Below are positions 34,858-49,073 of a stretch of 64,000 nucleotides of DNA, piece by piece (position 1 is the first letter of the stretch; every line of letters begins with the position of its first letter). Origin of the DNA: Rhodospirillales bacterium. GTDB taxonomy: Bacteria; Pseudomonadota; Alphaproteobacteria; ATCC43930; CGMCC-115725. The notes under the pieces were generated by a model. The model was not told the DNA's origin. It worked only from the letters and a program-made list of their open reading frames with translations, and ran no database searches. The stretch spans positions 21,371-85,370 of the forward strand of contig JAQGID010000395.1 in the NCBI GenBank assembly GCA_028291405.1. The letters run 5' to 3'. The position numbers and the translations under genes were made by a program.

Positions 34858-35763
34858 CTACGATGGTTGGCGCGGCGGCCGGACCGTGACGCCGGCCCAT
34901 CGCTCGAAGACGCGGATGATTCCATCGTAATCCTGCTCGCCTTGCGCCGCGGCGCATTGCCAGAGCTCCATCACATTGGCACCGAGCAGGGCGGGCATTC
35001 CGGCGAGGTGCATCGTCTCGAGGTAGAGCTTCATGTCCTTGAGGCCGATGTCGAGCTTTCCCGGGCTGACGCCGGGCTGCAGCATGCGCGGCAGCTTGTC
35101 CTCGGTCGCGACGTTACGGCCGCTCCCGGCATTGATGATCTCGAGCAGCCGCTTGGGATCGATGCCCTTCTTCGCCCCCAGCACCAGCGCCTCGCAGGCG
35201 ATCGTCAGACCTGTGATCGAGATCGCATTGTTGATGACCTTGCAGATCTGGGCCTGGCCCGGCGTGTCGCCGACGTAGAAGATCTTCTTCGTCAGGGTCG
35301 CGAGGATCGGCTGGATTTCGTCGAAGGCCTTGAGGTCGCCGGCGATGATCGCGGCGAAATTACCGCTTTCGACGCCGCGCTTGCCGCCGGCACCGCCGGT
35401 AATCGGCGCATCCAGCGTCGCGACGCCCGTCCCGGCGAGCGCCTGGGCGATCTCCTCGATCGCCGGCACGCCGAGCGTTGAATTCTCGACGTAGATCCGC
35501 AGTGCCTTGCCCTCGAGGACTCCGTCCGGGCCCAGCGCGACGCGGCGGCTGATCGTGTTCGAGGGTAGGCAGGCGAAGACGATCGCGGCGCGGTCGGCGA
35601 CCTCGCGCGGCGATCCCATGATCTCGGCACCCTGGTCGCGCAGTGGCGCCATCGCCGCCGCGTCGACGTCGTAGATCGACAGCTCATAGCCGGATCTGAT
35701 GAGCCCGGCGGCGAGGGCGCCGCCCATCGCGCCGGTGCCGATGAATCCGAGACGCTCCGTCAT
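34858..35763 (-). CDS. 3-hydroxyisobutyrate dehydrogenase-family NAD(P)-dependent oxidoreductase
   Basis: A 301-residue beta-hydroxyacid dehydrogenase. The Rossmann motif is GFIGTGAMGGALA at residues 6-18, the substrate-site motif DAPITGGAGGKRG near 118, and the catalytic Lys in QICKVINNAI near residue 172. Related enzymes act on 3-hydroxyisobutyrate, tartronate semialdehyde or 2-hydroxymethylglutarate; the substrate cannot be decided. It follows an orphan binding-protein gene by 22 bases and precedes the MFS gene by 14, suggesting one transcript. Confidence 0.9.
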   Translation of the reverse strand: MTERLGFIGTGAMGGALAAGLIRSGYELSIYDVDAAAMAPLRDQGAEIMGSPREVADRAAIVFACLPSNTISRRVALGPDGVLEGKALRIYVENSTLGVPAIEEIAQALAGTGVATLDAPITGGAGGKRGVESGNFAAIIAGDLKAFDEIQPILATLTKKIFYVGDTPGQAQICKVINNAISITGLTIACEALVLGAKKGIDPKRLLEIINAGSGRNVATEDKLPRMLQPGVSPGKLDIGLKDMKLYLETMHLAGMPALLGANVMELWQCAAAQGEQDYDGIIRVFERWAGVTVRPPRQPS

Positions 35764-35785
35764 CGCAACTCCTGCTCCTGGCTTG

Positions 35786-36754
35786 TCACCGGACCACCGG
35801 CACGAATCGCGTCGAATAGAGCGCCGCCGCCTCCGGCACGGTCTCCAGCACGCCCATCTCCTTCATCGTGCGGCGGACGACCTCGATCGCCGCGGGATCG
35901 AAGGAGCCGTCCTTGGTCGTCATGCGGACGACCTCGTCCTTGAACGCCTTCTGCGCCGCATCCTCGCTGATTCCCATCGTCTCGGCTCCGACCTTGGCGC
36001 CGAAATCGGGATGGGCCAGGACGTAGTCGACCGTCCTGAACCAGCCCTTCAGGAACCGCTCGACGAGTGCCGGGTCCCGCGCGATGACGCTGTTGGCGGC
36101 GAAAACGATATTGGCGTGGAAAGACTTGATGTAGTCGCCGAAGCTCAGGAGGATCCGGACCTGGTCGTGATCCTGGGCCTCGAAGGCGGCGCCTTCGGCG
36201 AGGAGGAGGCCGTCGATCTCGCCGGTCTTGAGCGCCGCCAGACCGGCGCGCGAGGCGCCGGTCGGCAGGGCCTCGATCCCATCGTGGCCCCAGCCCATCT
36301 GCCGGGAAAGCTCATGCACCGACCAATCGGTGAGGGAGCCGGCCGACGTGACCCCGACGATTTTGCCCTTGAGATCGCCTGGGCCGCGGATCGCGCTGTC
36401 CGGGCGGACGACGAGGACGAGGTTATAGGGCGGCCCGGCGACAGCGGCCACGGCGCTGGCCGGCACGCCCTTGACCGGATATGCCAGGCCCGCACCCGAG
36501 CCGAAGCCGAACTCGATCGAGCCGGAGGCCAGCGACTGCATTGTCTGCGCCTCGCCGGCGAATTGCACGGATTCCACCTCGAGCCCGACGGTCTCCCAAA
36601 TCTGTGCCTGCTGGCCGTACTGCACCATCGCCAGGATCATCGGGCCGCTCGATTTGCCGACCTTGACCTTGTCGAGCGCAAATGCGGCCCCGGCGCTGGA
36701 CGCGAGCGCGAGGGCGGCGGTGATCAGGGCGGCCTGGAAAAGCCGTCTGAGCAT
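35786..36754 (-). CDS. NMT1/TauA-type periplasmic substrate-binding protein without ABC partners
   Basis: A 322-residue binding protein with a Sec signal (MLRRLFQAALITAALALASS, cleavage near AFA-LDK). The mature start is DKVKVGKSSGPMILAMVQY, with GSIEFGFGSGAGLAY and DLKGKIVGVTSAGS typical of the NMT1/SsuA class. No permease or ATPase lies beside it; the gene heads a short unit with a HIBADH-type dehydrogenase and an MFS pump. It may serve a transporter encoded elsewhere, or act in sensing. Confidence 0.87.
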   Translation of the reverse strand: MLRRLFQAALITAALALASSAGAAFALDKVKVGKSSGPMILAMVQYGQQAQIWETVGLEVESVQFAGEAQTMQSLASGSIEFGFGSGAGLAYPVKGVPASAVAAVAGPPYNLVLVVRPDSAIRGPGDLKGKIVGVTSAGSLTDWSVHELSRQMGWGHDGIEALPTGASRAGLAALKTGEIDGLLLAEGAAFEAQDHDQVRILLSFGDYIKSFHANIVFAANSVIARDPALVERFLKGWFRTVDYVLAHPDFGAKVGAETMGISEDAAQKAFKDEVVRMTTKDGSFDPAAIEVVRRTMKEMGVLETVPEAAALYSTRFVPVVR

Positions 36755-36872
36755 TGATTTTCCTCCCCTCTTATCGTTGCCTTGCCGGGACGAACGCAAG
36801 AGTCGCGTTCGTCGCCGATCTTATGCATATTACCTCCGCCGGCTCCCCGATAGGTGGATCGACTGGCGCAAT

Positions 36873-36895
36873 CCGCATGGCTGCGGCGCGTTTTT
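36873..36895 (+). promoter_or_regulatory. Terminator-like hairpin in the gltB leader
   Basis: CCGCA-TGGC-TGCGG followed after four bases by TTTTT (36891-36895), ending 17 bases before the gltB ATG. On the plus strand this has the layout of a small intrinsic terminator or attenuator. The stem is only five pairs, so it may be weak or chance. Confidence 0.35.
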
Positions 36896-36912
36896 AGTGA
36901 GAAGCAAGCTGG

Positions 36913-41550
<4,638 letters not shown>

Positions 41551-41580
41551 GCGGCGTCATCACGAAGGAATCCGCCAAGA

Positions 41581-43032
41581 ATGGGTAAGCCCACCGGCTT
41601 TCTGGAGATCGAACGGCGCGACCGCGGCTATGAGAAGCCAGCCGTTCGCCGCAAATCCTGGAACGAGTTCGTCAAGCCGCTACCCGAGCCCGAGGTCGGC
41701 AAGCAGGCGGCGCGCTGCATGGATTGCGGCATTCCGTTCTGCCACAACGGCTGCCCGGTCAACAATCTGATCCCGGACTGGAACAGCCTCGTTTATCGCG
41801 ACCAGTGGCAGACGGCGCTTCGCAACCTGCATTCGACGAACAATTTTCCGGAGTTCACCGGCCGCATCTGCCCGGCGCCCTGCGAGGCGGCGTGCACGCT
41901 CAACATCGACGACAACCCTGTCACCATCAAGACGATCGAATGCGCGATCGTCGACAAGGGCTGGCAGGAAGGCTGGATCGAGCCGTTCATCGCGCCGCAC
42001 AAGACCGGCAAGACGGTCGCTGTCGTCGGCTCGGGCCCCGCAGGGATGGCCTGCGCCCAGCAACTCGCGCGGGTCGGCCATAGCGTCACCCTGTTCGAGA
42101 AGAGCGATCGCGTCGGCGGGCTGCTACGCTACGGCATTCCTGACTTCAAGATGGAGAAGTGGCTGATCGACCGCCGGGTCGAGCAGATGGCGGCGGAGGG
42201 TGTCGAGTTCCGCACCGGCGTCGAGATCGGCGTCGACGTCAGCGCCGCCGCGGTGATCGACGCATTCGACGCGGTCGTCATGTCGGGCGGCGCCGAGTTG
42301 CCGCGCGATCTCGAAATTTCCGGGCGGGAGCTCGACGGCATCCATTTCGCGATGGATTTCCTGACGCAGCAGAACAAGCGCGGCGCCGGCGATTCCGAGG
42401 AACACGCAGCGCCGGATGGAACAATCTCGGCCAAGGGTAAGCACGTCGTCGTGATCGGCGGCGGCGACACGGGCTCGGATTGCATCGGCACCTCGGTGCG
42501 TCAGGGGGCCGCGTCTATCACTCAGCTCGAGATCATGCCGCGCCCGCCGGAGCATGAGGACAAGGGGCTGACCTGGCCCGATTGGCCGTTGAAGCTGCGG
42601 ACTTCATCCTCGCAGGAGGAAGGCTGCGAGCGCGACTGGGCCGTGCTGACCCGCCGAGCCATCGGGTCGAACGGGCGGATCGAAGCGCTCGATTGCGTCC
42701 GCGTCGAATGGGTGAAGGACGCGAGCGGCCGGTTGCAGATGCAGGACGTCGCCGGCAGCGCCTTCCAGCTCAAGGCCGATCTCGTCCTCCTCGCGATGGG
42801 TTTCCTCGGTCCCCGCAAGCCCGGCATGATCGAGCAATCCGGCGCGACGCTCGATCCGCGCGGCAATCTGCGCGCCAATACGGTGGATTATCGGACCTCG
42901 GTCGCCAAGCTCTTCGCCGCCGGCGACATGCGGCGCGGCCAGTCGCTCGTCGTCTGGGCAATCCGCGAGGGGCGGCAATGCGCCCGCGCGGTCGACGAGT
43001 TCCTGATGGGGACGAGCACATTGCCACGCTGA
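41581..43032 (+). CDS. gltD: Glutamate synthase (NADPH) small subunit
   Basis: A 483-residue FAD- and NADPH-binding subunit passing electrons to GltB. N-terminal 4Fe-4S cysteines are [13 protein letters not shown] and CPAPCEAAC; the FAD motif is [14 protein letters not shown] near residue 148, and the NADPH motif [12 protein letters not shown] near 290. The C-terminal FAD segment is [17 protein letters not shown]. It forms one operon with gltB, and the acyltransferase gene follows after 48 bases. Confidence 0.98.
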   Translation: MGKPTGFLEIERRDRGYEKPAVRRKSWNEFVKPLPEPEVGKQAARCMDCGIPFCHNGCPVNNLIPDWNSLVYRDQWQTALRNLHSTNNFPEFTGRICPAPCEAACTLNIDDNPVTIKTIECAIVDKGWQEGWIEPFIAPHKTGKTVAVVGSGPAGMACAQQLARVGHSVTLFEKSDRVGGLLRYGIPDFKMEKWLIDRRVEQMAAEGVEFRTGVEIGVDVSAAAVIDAFDAVVMSGGAELPRDLEISGRELDGIHFAMDFLTQQNKRGAGDSEEHAAPDGTISAKGKHVVVIGGGDTGSDCIGTSVRQGAASITQLEIMPRPPEHEDKGLTWPDWPLKLRTSSSQEEGCERDWAVLTRRAIGSNGRIEALDCVRVEWVKDASGRLQMQDVAGSAFQLKADLVLLAMGFLGPRKPGMIEQSGATLDPRGNLRANTVDYRTSVAKLFAAGDMRRGQSLVVWAIREGRQCARAVDEFLMGTSTLPR

Positions 43033-43080
43033 CGTCATCCGCGGCTGCTCGCTTCCGATGAAGCGGTCATCATAGTGGCA

Positions 43081-43968
43081 ATGAAAGCGGTCCACCAGGC
43101 TGGGCGCAAGGCCGTCGAGCTGGCCGAGGCCGCCGGGCTGATCGCGATCATGAGCTTCTTCGCCTGCCTGCCGGTCGATTGGGCCTCGGGCCTCGGCGGA
43201 CGGCTCGCGCGCATGATCGGCCCACGGCTCGGCATGTCGCGGCGGGCGCTGAGGAACATCCGGACTGCACTGCCCGAGAGCGGCGACGCCGAGCACCGTC
43301 GGATCCTGCGCGGCATGTTCGACAATCTCGGCCGGACGGTCGCCGAGTTTCCGCATATGAGCTGGATCTGCGCCGCCGAATCCGGCCGGGTCGAGATCGT
43401 CGACGCGAGCGAGCTGCAGGAGCTCAAGGCGAGCGGCAAGCCGGGCCTCCTTTTCAGCGGCCATTTCGCGAATTGGGAAGCCGGATCGACGGTGATCCAC
43501 CGGCTGATGGGAGAGTCGCTTCTCTCCGTCTATCGCGCCGCGAACAATGCGGCGGTCAACCGTGTCCTACGCCGCACGCTGCGAACGCGGCAGGCGGTCC
43601 CCAAGGGCGCAGGTGGGGGCCGCGATCTCGTCCGGCACCTGCGCGACGGCGGTCATGTCGGCATGCTCGTTGATCAAAAGCTCAATGACGGGATCGCCGT
43701 CCCGTTTTTCGGCCGCGACGCCATGACGGCGCCCGCGCTTGCCCGGTTGGCGCGGCACTTCCACGCACCCATCTTACCGGTCCGTGTCGAGCGCCTCGTC
43801 GGCGCGCATTTCCGCTTCACTGTCCTGCCGCGGCTCGCCGTCGCCGAGACGGGCGATGGCACGGCCGACGTGCTCGCGACGATGACGCGGGTGAACGGCA
43901 TGATCGAGGGCTGGATCCGCGACCGGCCGGAGCAATGGTTGTGGTTGCACAAGCGCTGGCCGGATTAG
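43081..43968 (+). CDS. LpxL/HtrB-type lysophospholipid/lipid A acyltransferase
   Basis: A 295-residue membrane-associated acyltransferase. The HX4(D/E) catalytic motif is present as SGHFANWEAG, with GGRDLVRHLRDGGHVGMLVDQKL and VPFFGRDAMTAPALARLA typical of LpxL/HtrB. A short N-terminal hydrophobic stretch (GLIAIMSFFACLPVDW) may anchor it. It probably adds a secondary fatty acyl chain to lipid A or a related lipid. The location directly after gltBD is unusual and may mean co-transcription. ATG 43081 was preferred over GTG 43075. Confidence 0.87.
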   Translation: MKAVHQAGRKAVELAEAAGLIAIMSFFACLPVDWASGLGGRLARMIGPRLGMSRRALRNIRTALPESGDAEHRRILRGMFDNLGRTVAEFPHMSWICAAESGRVEIVDASELQELKASGKPGLLFSGHFANWEAGSTVIHRLMGESLLSVYRAANNAAVNRVLRRTLRTRQAVPKGAGGGRDLVRHLRDGGHVGMLVDQKLNDGIAVPFFGRDAMTAPALARLARHFHAPILPVRVERLVGAHFRFTVLPRLAVAETGDGTADVLATMTRVNGMIEGWIRDRPEQWLWLHKRWPD

Positions 43969-43978
43969 GCCGGCGACA

Positions 43979-44803
43979 TCACGCCCATCCTGCCGGCGCA
44001 CCGGCGGCCGCGGCCGCTTGCTCGTGCGGCAGGCGATCGTCCCACAGCTTGGCGACGAAGCGGCGCCCCGTGATGCCGGCGGCGTGCGGCGAGACCAGCC
44101 AGCGCAGCGGCGGCGCCATCGTCTCCGGCCGGATCAGCGCCTCGCGATTCTTGACCCGTGCCACCGGCACGAGACGCGTGTCGGCCGGTCCGCCGGGGAC
44201 CAGCACGTTGACGGTGACGCCGGTGCCGGAAAGCTCTTTGGCCCAGATCACGGTGGCCGCTTCCAGCCCGGCCTTGGCGGGACCGTACGGCGACATTCCC
44301 GTCTCGATCATCGTCGAAAAGCTCGTCGTGACGTTGACGATCCGTCCAGCGCCGCGTGCGACGAGATGCGGCGTCACGATACGCGCCATGCGGAACGCGC
44401 CGTTGAGGTTGACGTCGATGAGACGCTGCCAGAACCCCGGATCCTGCTCGTAGAATTTCTGGAAACGGTCGCCCGAGAGGACGTCGAGCATGCCGATCCC
44501 AGCATTGTTCACCAGAATGTCGAGATGACCGAAGCGCGCGAGAACGGCGTCCACGGCCGTGTCGCACGATGCGTAGTCGCGGACGTCGGCGTGAACCGGG
44601 TGATAGGCGCCGCCGAGCGAGCGCGAGCGATCTGCCAGATCCTGCAGCGCATCGTCGCTTTCCGGCAGGTCGAAGGCCGCGACGTCGATGCCCGCCTCGA
44701 CGAGCCCGAGCGCCATCGCCGCCCCGAGACCGCGTGCGGCGCCGGTGACGATCGCGACCTGACGCGGACGGCTCTTCGCCCCCTGGTTCACAGCGACGCT
44801 CAA
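43979..44803 (-). CDS. Short-chain dehydrogenase/reductase
   Basis: A 274-residue SDR enzyme with cofactor motif VTGAARGLGAAMA, the NNAGIG motif and catalytic Tyr-Lys in PYGPAKAG with Ser in the preceding TTSFSTM segment. It is NAD(P)-dependent; the specific substrate cannot be told. It is divergent from the hydantoinase-B-like gene and convergent with the acyltransferase gene, separated by 10 bases. The C-terminal tail is Ala-rich. Confidence 0.88.
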   Translation of the reverse strand: MSVAVNQGAKSRPRQVAIVTGAARGLGAAMALGLVEAGIDVAAFDLPESDDALQDLADRSRSLGGAYHPVHADVRDYASCDTAVDAVLARFGHLDILVNNAGIGMLDVLSGDRFQKFYEQDPGFWQRLIDVNLNGAFRMARIVTPHLVARGAGRIVNVTTSFSTMIETGMSPYGPAKAGLEAATVIWAKELSGTGVTVNVLVPGGPADTRLVPVARVKNREALIRPETMAPPLRWLVSPHAAGITGRRFVAKLWDDRLPHEQAAAAAGAPAGWA

Positions 44804-44945
44804 TTCGGCCTCCTCCCGTATGCTTCGATGTCGGCTTGCCGGGCGACGCGCGGCGCCGTTTCGCCGAGGCTATTGCATCGCGGCCTCGACCTCAATAAAG
44901 CTCACCCGTTATGAGGTTGCGGCCGAGGCGGGAGACAACGAAGAG

Positions 44946-46760
44946 ATGAAGGCGACGAAACGCCCTACACGACCGGTTCCAAGCAAGCGCGCCGCGGTGT
45001 CCAAGCCGGTCGCCCGGCGCGAGGACGCCGTGCTGACCGAGATCGTGCGCAACGGCGTCCTCGCGGTGACCGAGGAGATGAAGACCAACCTCATGCGCAC
45101 CGCCTACAACATGATCATTTACGAGGCGCTCGACTTCACCGTCGGGCTCTTCACGGCGGAAGGGGAGACCGTCTCGATCGGACTCGGCCTGCCGATGTTC
45201 ATCCGCGGCATGTCGGAGACGGTGAAGGCGAAGCTGAAGCATTTCGGCAAGGACGGGCTCGAGCCCGGCGACATCCTTGTCACCAACGACGCCTATCTGA
45301 CCGGCAGCCATCTCAACCACTTCACCTTCTCGATGCCGATCTTCCACGAGGGGGTGCTCGCCGGCTTCGCCTGCTGCATGGCGCATTGGGCCGATGTCGG
45401 CGGCACGCTCGACGGGATCACCACGGATATCTACTCCGAAGGCATCCAGATCCCGATTGTGAAGTACCAGAAGGCGGGCGTCGTCAACGACGATTTGGTG
45501 GAGATCATCCGGATGAACGTCCGCATCCCCGAGCGGGCGATGGGCGATCTCCGGGCACAGGTAACGGCAGTCAAGACCGGCGAGCGCCGCTTCTTGGAGC
45601 TGCTCGACCGCTACGGACGGGCCGAGGTCCAGCAGGCGATCCGGACGATCATGGACCAGTCGGAGAAAGCGGCGCGCGGCCGTACGCGCACCATCCCGGA
45701 CGGCGTCTACGAAGCCGAATCCTACATGGACGACGACGGCGTCGACATCGGCCGCAAGATCCCGATCAAGGTCCGCGTTATCGTCAAGGGCGAGGAGATG
45801 ACGATCGACCTTTCCGATGTCTCGAAGCAGGTGCGCGGCTTCTTCAACTCCGGCCCGACGACCGGCTATGCCTGCGCCCAGGTCGCCTATAAATGCATCA
45901 CCTCGCCGACTGACTACCCGATCAACGAGGGCAGCTTCCGCTCGCTCAACGTGGTGCTGGCGCCGGGCACGATCGTCAGCGCGGTGAAACCGGCCGCGAT
46001 GCGCTGGTGGATGACCTTCCCGATGACGATCGTCGACACGATTTTCAAGGCGCTAGAGCCGGCGATCCCCGAGCGCACCATCGCCGGCCATCACGCCGAT
46101 CTCGTCGTCTCGATGATGCACGGCATCTCGCCGAAGGACGGGCGGTTCTTCATCGGCGGCTTCGGCCCGTCGGGCGGCGGCTGGGGCGCCAAGATGACCG
46201 AGGACGGCATGAGCGCGACCGTCTGCCTCAACGACGGCGACACCCACAACAGCCCGATCGAGCAGGCCGAGGTGAAGTTTCCCGTGCTGGTCGAGCGCCA
46301 CGCGCTGCGCCCCGATTCCGGCGGCGCCGGCCGCTATCGCGGCGGACTCGGCGTCGAAAAGGTGATCCAGGCGCGGGTGCCGCTGACCATCAACGTCCAG
46401 ATCGACCGCGTCCATTGCGCCCCCTGGGGCCTAGCGGGCGGCGAAGCCGGGTTCGGCAACGAGGCGCGCATCCGGCTCGACGGCAAGAACGTCGCCGATC
46501 TGCCGAATGCCAAGGTGCTGACGCAGCGGCTGAAGCCCGGCGACGCCTATAGCCTGCTTTCGGGCGGCGGCGGCGGCTTCGGTCCGCCGACCGACCGCGA
46601 GCCCGAGCGCGTAGCCTACGACGTCGCGCAGGGGTACGTCAGCCGCGAGGTCGCGCGCGACTCCTATCGCGTCGCACTCGATGCCGATGGCAGGGTGGAC
46701 ATTGCCGCGACCGCGATTCTGCGACGCTCAATCGAATTACAGGAGTCCGCCGCAGACTGA
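44946..46760 (+). CDS. Hydantoinase B/oxoprolinase-family protein
   Basis: A 604-residue HyuB-type subunit. The family core begins DAVLTEIVRNGVLAVTEEM; further markers are GDILVTNDAYLTGSHLNH, FACCMAHWADVGG, GGFGPSGGGWGAKM and HALRPDSGGAGRYRGGLG. These ATP-dependent amidohydrolases or carboxylases (N-methylhydantoinase, acetone/acetophenone carboxylase, 5-oxoprolinase) normally need a HyuA partner, which is absent from the window. ATG 44946 was chosen; the upstream frame overlaps the divergent promoter region. The next genes are an FAH-family hydrolase and a Liv-type binding protein. Confidence 0.9.
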   Translation: MKATKRPTRPVPSKRAAVSKPVARREDAVLTEIVRNGVLAVTEEMKTNLMRTAYNMIIYEALDFTVGLFTAEGETVSIGLGLPMFIRGMSETVKAKLKHFGKDGLEPGDILVTNDAYLTGSHLNHFTFSMPIFHEGVLAGFACCMAHWADVGGTLDGITTDIYSEGIQIPIVKYQKAGVVNDDLVEIIRMNVRIPERAMGDLRAQVTAVKTGERRFLELLDRYGRAEVQQAIRTIMDQSEKAARGRTRTIPDGVYEAESYMDDDGVDIGRKIPIKVRVIVKGEEMTIDLSDVSKQVRGFFNSGPTTGYACAQVAYKCITSPTDYPINEGSFRSLNVVLAPGTIVSAVKPAAMRWWMTFPMTIVDTIFKALEPAIPERTIAGHHADLVVSMMHGISPKDGRFFIGGFGPSGGGWGAKMTEDGMSATVCLNDGDTHNSPIEQAEVKFPVLVERHALRPDSGGAGRYRGGLGVEKVIQARVPLTINVQIDRVHCAPWGLAGGEAGFGNEARIRLDGKNVADLPNAKVLTQRLKPGDAYSLLSGGGGGFGPPTDREPERVAYDVAQGYVSREVARDSYRVALDADGRVDIAATAILRRSIELQESAAD

Positions 46761-46800
46761 TCAAGCCGAATTCGATGACGCTTTCACTGGAGGGAACGAG

Positions 46801-47718
46801 ATGGCGAGCTACAAACTGATCACCTATCAGACGGAGTCCGGACCGCGCACCGGCTTCATCGTCGACGACCGCGTCTTCGACCTCGTCGAGGCGACCGGGA
46901 AATCCGGCTATGCGACGATGCTCGACGTGCTCCGCGACTGGGACGCGGCGGAGCCGGCGATCGAAGCGGCCGCCGCGAAGGCGGGCACCGGCGGCAAACC
47001 GGTCGCCAGCGTCAAGCTGCTGGCGCCGATCCTCGCGCCGCCGACGATCTATTGTGCCGGCGCCAACTACACCGATCACGTGATCGAAATGGCAGTCCGC
47101 CAGAACCAGGAGCCTGATCCCGATCCGCATACGCTCGGCCTCAAGGCCTGGCATTTCATCAAGGCCTCGGGCACCGTCACCGGACCGAACGCGCCGGTCA
47201 CAATGCCGGAGACCTCGAAAGCGATCGACTGGGAGGTCGAGCTCACCGCCGTGATCGGCCGCACCGCGAAGAACCTGCCGCTCGAGCGCGCCCTCGAATG
47301 CGTCGCCGGCTACACCGTGGGCAACGACCTCTCGGCACGTGACCTCGGCCAACGTCCGCCGATCGCCCCGACTTCGCCGTTCCGCTATGACTGGCTCGGC
47401 CAGAAGTGCTTCGACGGCGCGTGCCCGCTCGGCCCCTGGATCATCCCGGCTAAACAGATCAAGGATCCGCAGAACCTCAAGCTGACGCTCTCAGTCAACG
47501 AGGTGATCAAGCAGGACTCGAACACCAAGAGCATGATCTTCAATCTCGCCGAGCAGATCATGCAAATCTCGGCGCGGCTGACGCTGCGTCCAGGCGATCT
47601 GATCATGACGGGCACGCCCGCCGGCGTCGGCGCCGGCCGCGGCGAGTTCCTCAAGAGGGGCGACGTCGTGACCGCCTGGGTCGAGGACATCGGCAGCCTG
47701 ACCAATACCATGGTGTGA
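46801..47718 (+). CDS. Fumarylacetoacetate hydrolase-family protein
   Basis: A 305-residue FAH-fold enzyme hydrolysing or isomerising C-C bonds of oxo-diacids from aromatic degradation. The metal site is visible as DWEVELTAVIG with two Glu and NDLSARD with Asp; the C-terminal DLIMTGTPAGVGAGR is diagnostic. ATG 46801 follows GGAGGGAACG. It lies 40 bases after the HyuB-type gene and ends in a terminator-like hairpin. The best match is to 2-hydroxyhepta-2,4-diene-1,7-dioate isomerase/ureidoglycolate lyase type members; substrate uncertain. Confidence 0.92.
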   Translation: MASYKLITYQTESGPRTGFIVDDRVFDLVEATGKSGYATMLDVLRDWDAAEPAIEAAAAKAGTGGKPVASVKLLAPILAPPTIYCAGANYTDHVIEMAVRQNQEPDPDPHTLGLKAWHFIKASGTVTGPNAPVTMPETSKAIDWEVELTAVIGRTAKNLPLERALECVAGYTVGNDLSARDLGQRPPIAPTSPFRYDWLGQKCFDGACPLGPWIIPAKQIKDPQNLKLTLSVNEVIKQDSNTKSMIFNLAEQIMQISARLTLRPGDLIMTGTPAGVGAGRGEFLKRGDVVTAWVEDIGSLTNTMV

Positions 47719-47729
47719 GGTCCGGGCAG

Positions 47730-47757
47730 CGGGAGGGGAGCGGCGCTCCTCCTCCCG
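47730..47757 (+). terminator. Bulged GC-rich hairpin after the FAH-family gene
   Basis: CGGGAGGGGAGC, loop GGC, then GCTCC-t-CCTCCCG: an 11-12 pair stem with one bulged T, starting 12 bases after the FAH stop codon. No T-run follows, but stem strength and position suit a transcript end or partial terminator before the binding-protein gene. Confidence 0.45.
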
Positions 47758-47851
47758 GCCGTCCCTTCCATTTCGAGGGCATTGACTGCGGCCCTCGCCT
47801 CGGCGAACGTCCTAACGAGGCGACAAAAACATAATCGAGGGGAGGAAGCGC

Positions 47852-49054
47852 ATGAACGCCAGGTGGATGCTCATTGCGTCCGTTGCGATCCTGACCGTCG
47901 TCGCCGGCGGCGCCAAGGCCGAGAACGCGCCGGGGGTGACGGCGACCGAGATCAAGATCGGCCAGACCATGCCCTACAGCGGCCCGGTCACCGCCTTCGG
48001 CACGCTCGGCAAGGGCGAGGTCGCCTTCTTCAACATGATCAACGACCAGGGCGGCGTGAACGGCCGCAAGATCAAGCTGCTGAGCCTCGACGACGGCTAT
48101 GCGCCGCCGCGCACCGTCGAGCAGACGCGCAAGCTCGTCGAGGAAGATCAGGTCGCCTTCATCTTCAGCACCATCGGCACCGCGACGAACACGGCGATTC
48201 AGAAGTATCTCAACGGCAAGAAGATCCCGCAGCTCTTCATCGGCTCGGGCGCGAGCAAGTTCGGCAACTACAAGGACAATCCCTGGACGATCGGGGGCGT
48301 GCAGGGGACCTTCCGGACCGAGGCGCGGATCTATGCGAGGTGGATTCTCAAGGAGAAGCCGAACGCGAAGATCGCCATCCTCTATCAGCACGACGATTTC
48401 GGCCGCGATTATGTCGAGGGGCTGAAGGATGTCCTTGGCGACAAATACGCCAGCCGGGTCGTCGAGGCGACTTATGAATTCACCGACCCGACCGTCGAAT
48501 CGCAAATCGTGACGCTGCAAGGGTCGGGCGCCGACGCGCTGATCGTCGCCGCGACGCCGAAATTCGCGGCCCAGGCGATCCGCAAGACTTACGATATCGG
48601 CTGGAAGCCGATGTTCTTCCTCTCGAACGTCGCGATCTGGGTCTCGACCGTCATGGAGCCGGCCGGCGTCGAGAAGGGCGTCGGCATTCTTTCCTCTGTC
48701 TATGTCAAGGACCCGACGGCATCCGATTGGGACAACGACGCCGGGATGAAGGGCTGGCGCGAGTTCATGAAGAAGTACATGGCGGATTCCGATCAATCCG
48801 ACCAGAACTACGTCAACTCCTATACGTCCGGTATGGTGCTGGTACAGGTACTGAAGCAGTGCGGCGACGATTTGTCTCGCGAGAACATCATGAAGCAAGC
48901 GACGAACCTGCACGATCTCGACGTGCAGATGCTGCTTCCCGGGATCAAGGTCAGCACCAGCCCGACAGATTATTTTCCGGTTAAGCAGATGCAGCTGATG
49001 AAATGGGATGGCAAGCATTGGGTTCGCTTCGGCGATCTCCTCACCGGCGAATGA
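47852..49054 (+). CDS. Liv-type periplasmic substrate-binding protein without transporter partners
   Basis: A 400-residue peripla_BP_6 protein. It has a Sec signal peptide (MNARWMLIASVAILTVVAGG, cleavage after AKA near residue 23) and mature start PGVTATEIKIGQTMPYSGPV. The ribosome site GAGGGGAGGAA is excellent. No LivHMGF genes accompany it here; it may feed one of the two Liv systems 22-34 kb away or one outside the window. It sits with HyuB-, FAH- and SDR-type genes, suggesting a ligand used by that cluster. Confidence 0.92.
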   Translation: MNARWMLIASVAILTVVAGGAKAENAPGVTATEIKIGQTMPYSGPVTAFGTLGKGEVAFFNMINDQGGVNGRKIKLLSLDDGYAPPRTVEQTRKLVEEDQVAFIFSTIGTATNTAIQKYLNGKKIPQLFIGSGASKFGNYKDNPWTIGGVQGTFRTEARIYARWILKEKPNAKIAILYQHDDFGRDYVEGLKDVLGDKYASRVVEATYEFTDPTVESQIVTLQGSGADALIVAATPKFAAQAIRKTYDIGWKPMFFLSNVAIWVSTVMEPAGVEKGVGILSSVYVKDPTASDWDNDAGMKGWREFMKKYMADSDQSDQNYVNSYTSGMVLVQVLKQCGDDLSRENIMKQATNLHDLDVQMLLPGIKVSTSPTDYFPVKQMQLMKWDGKHWVRFGDLLTGE

Positions 49055-49073
49055 GGCGGGACGAGGGGGTGAG

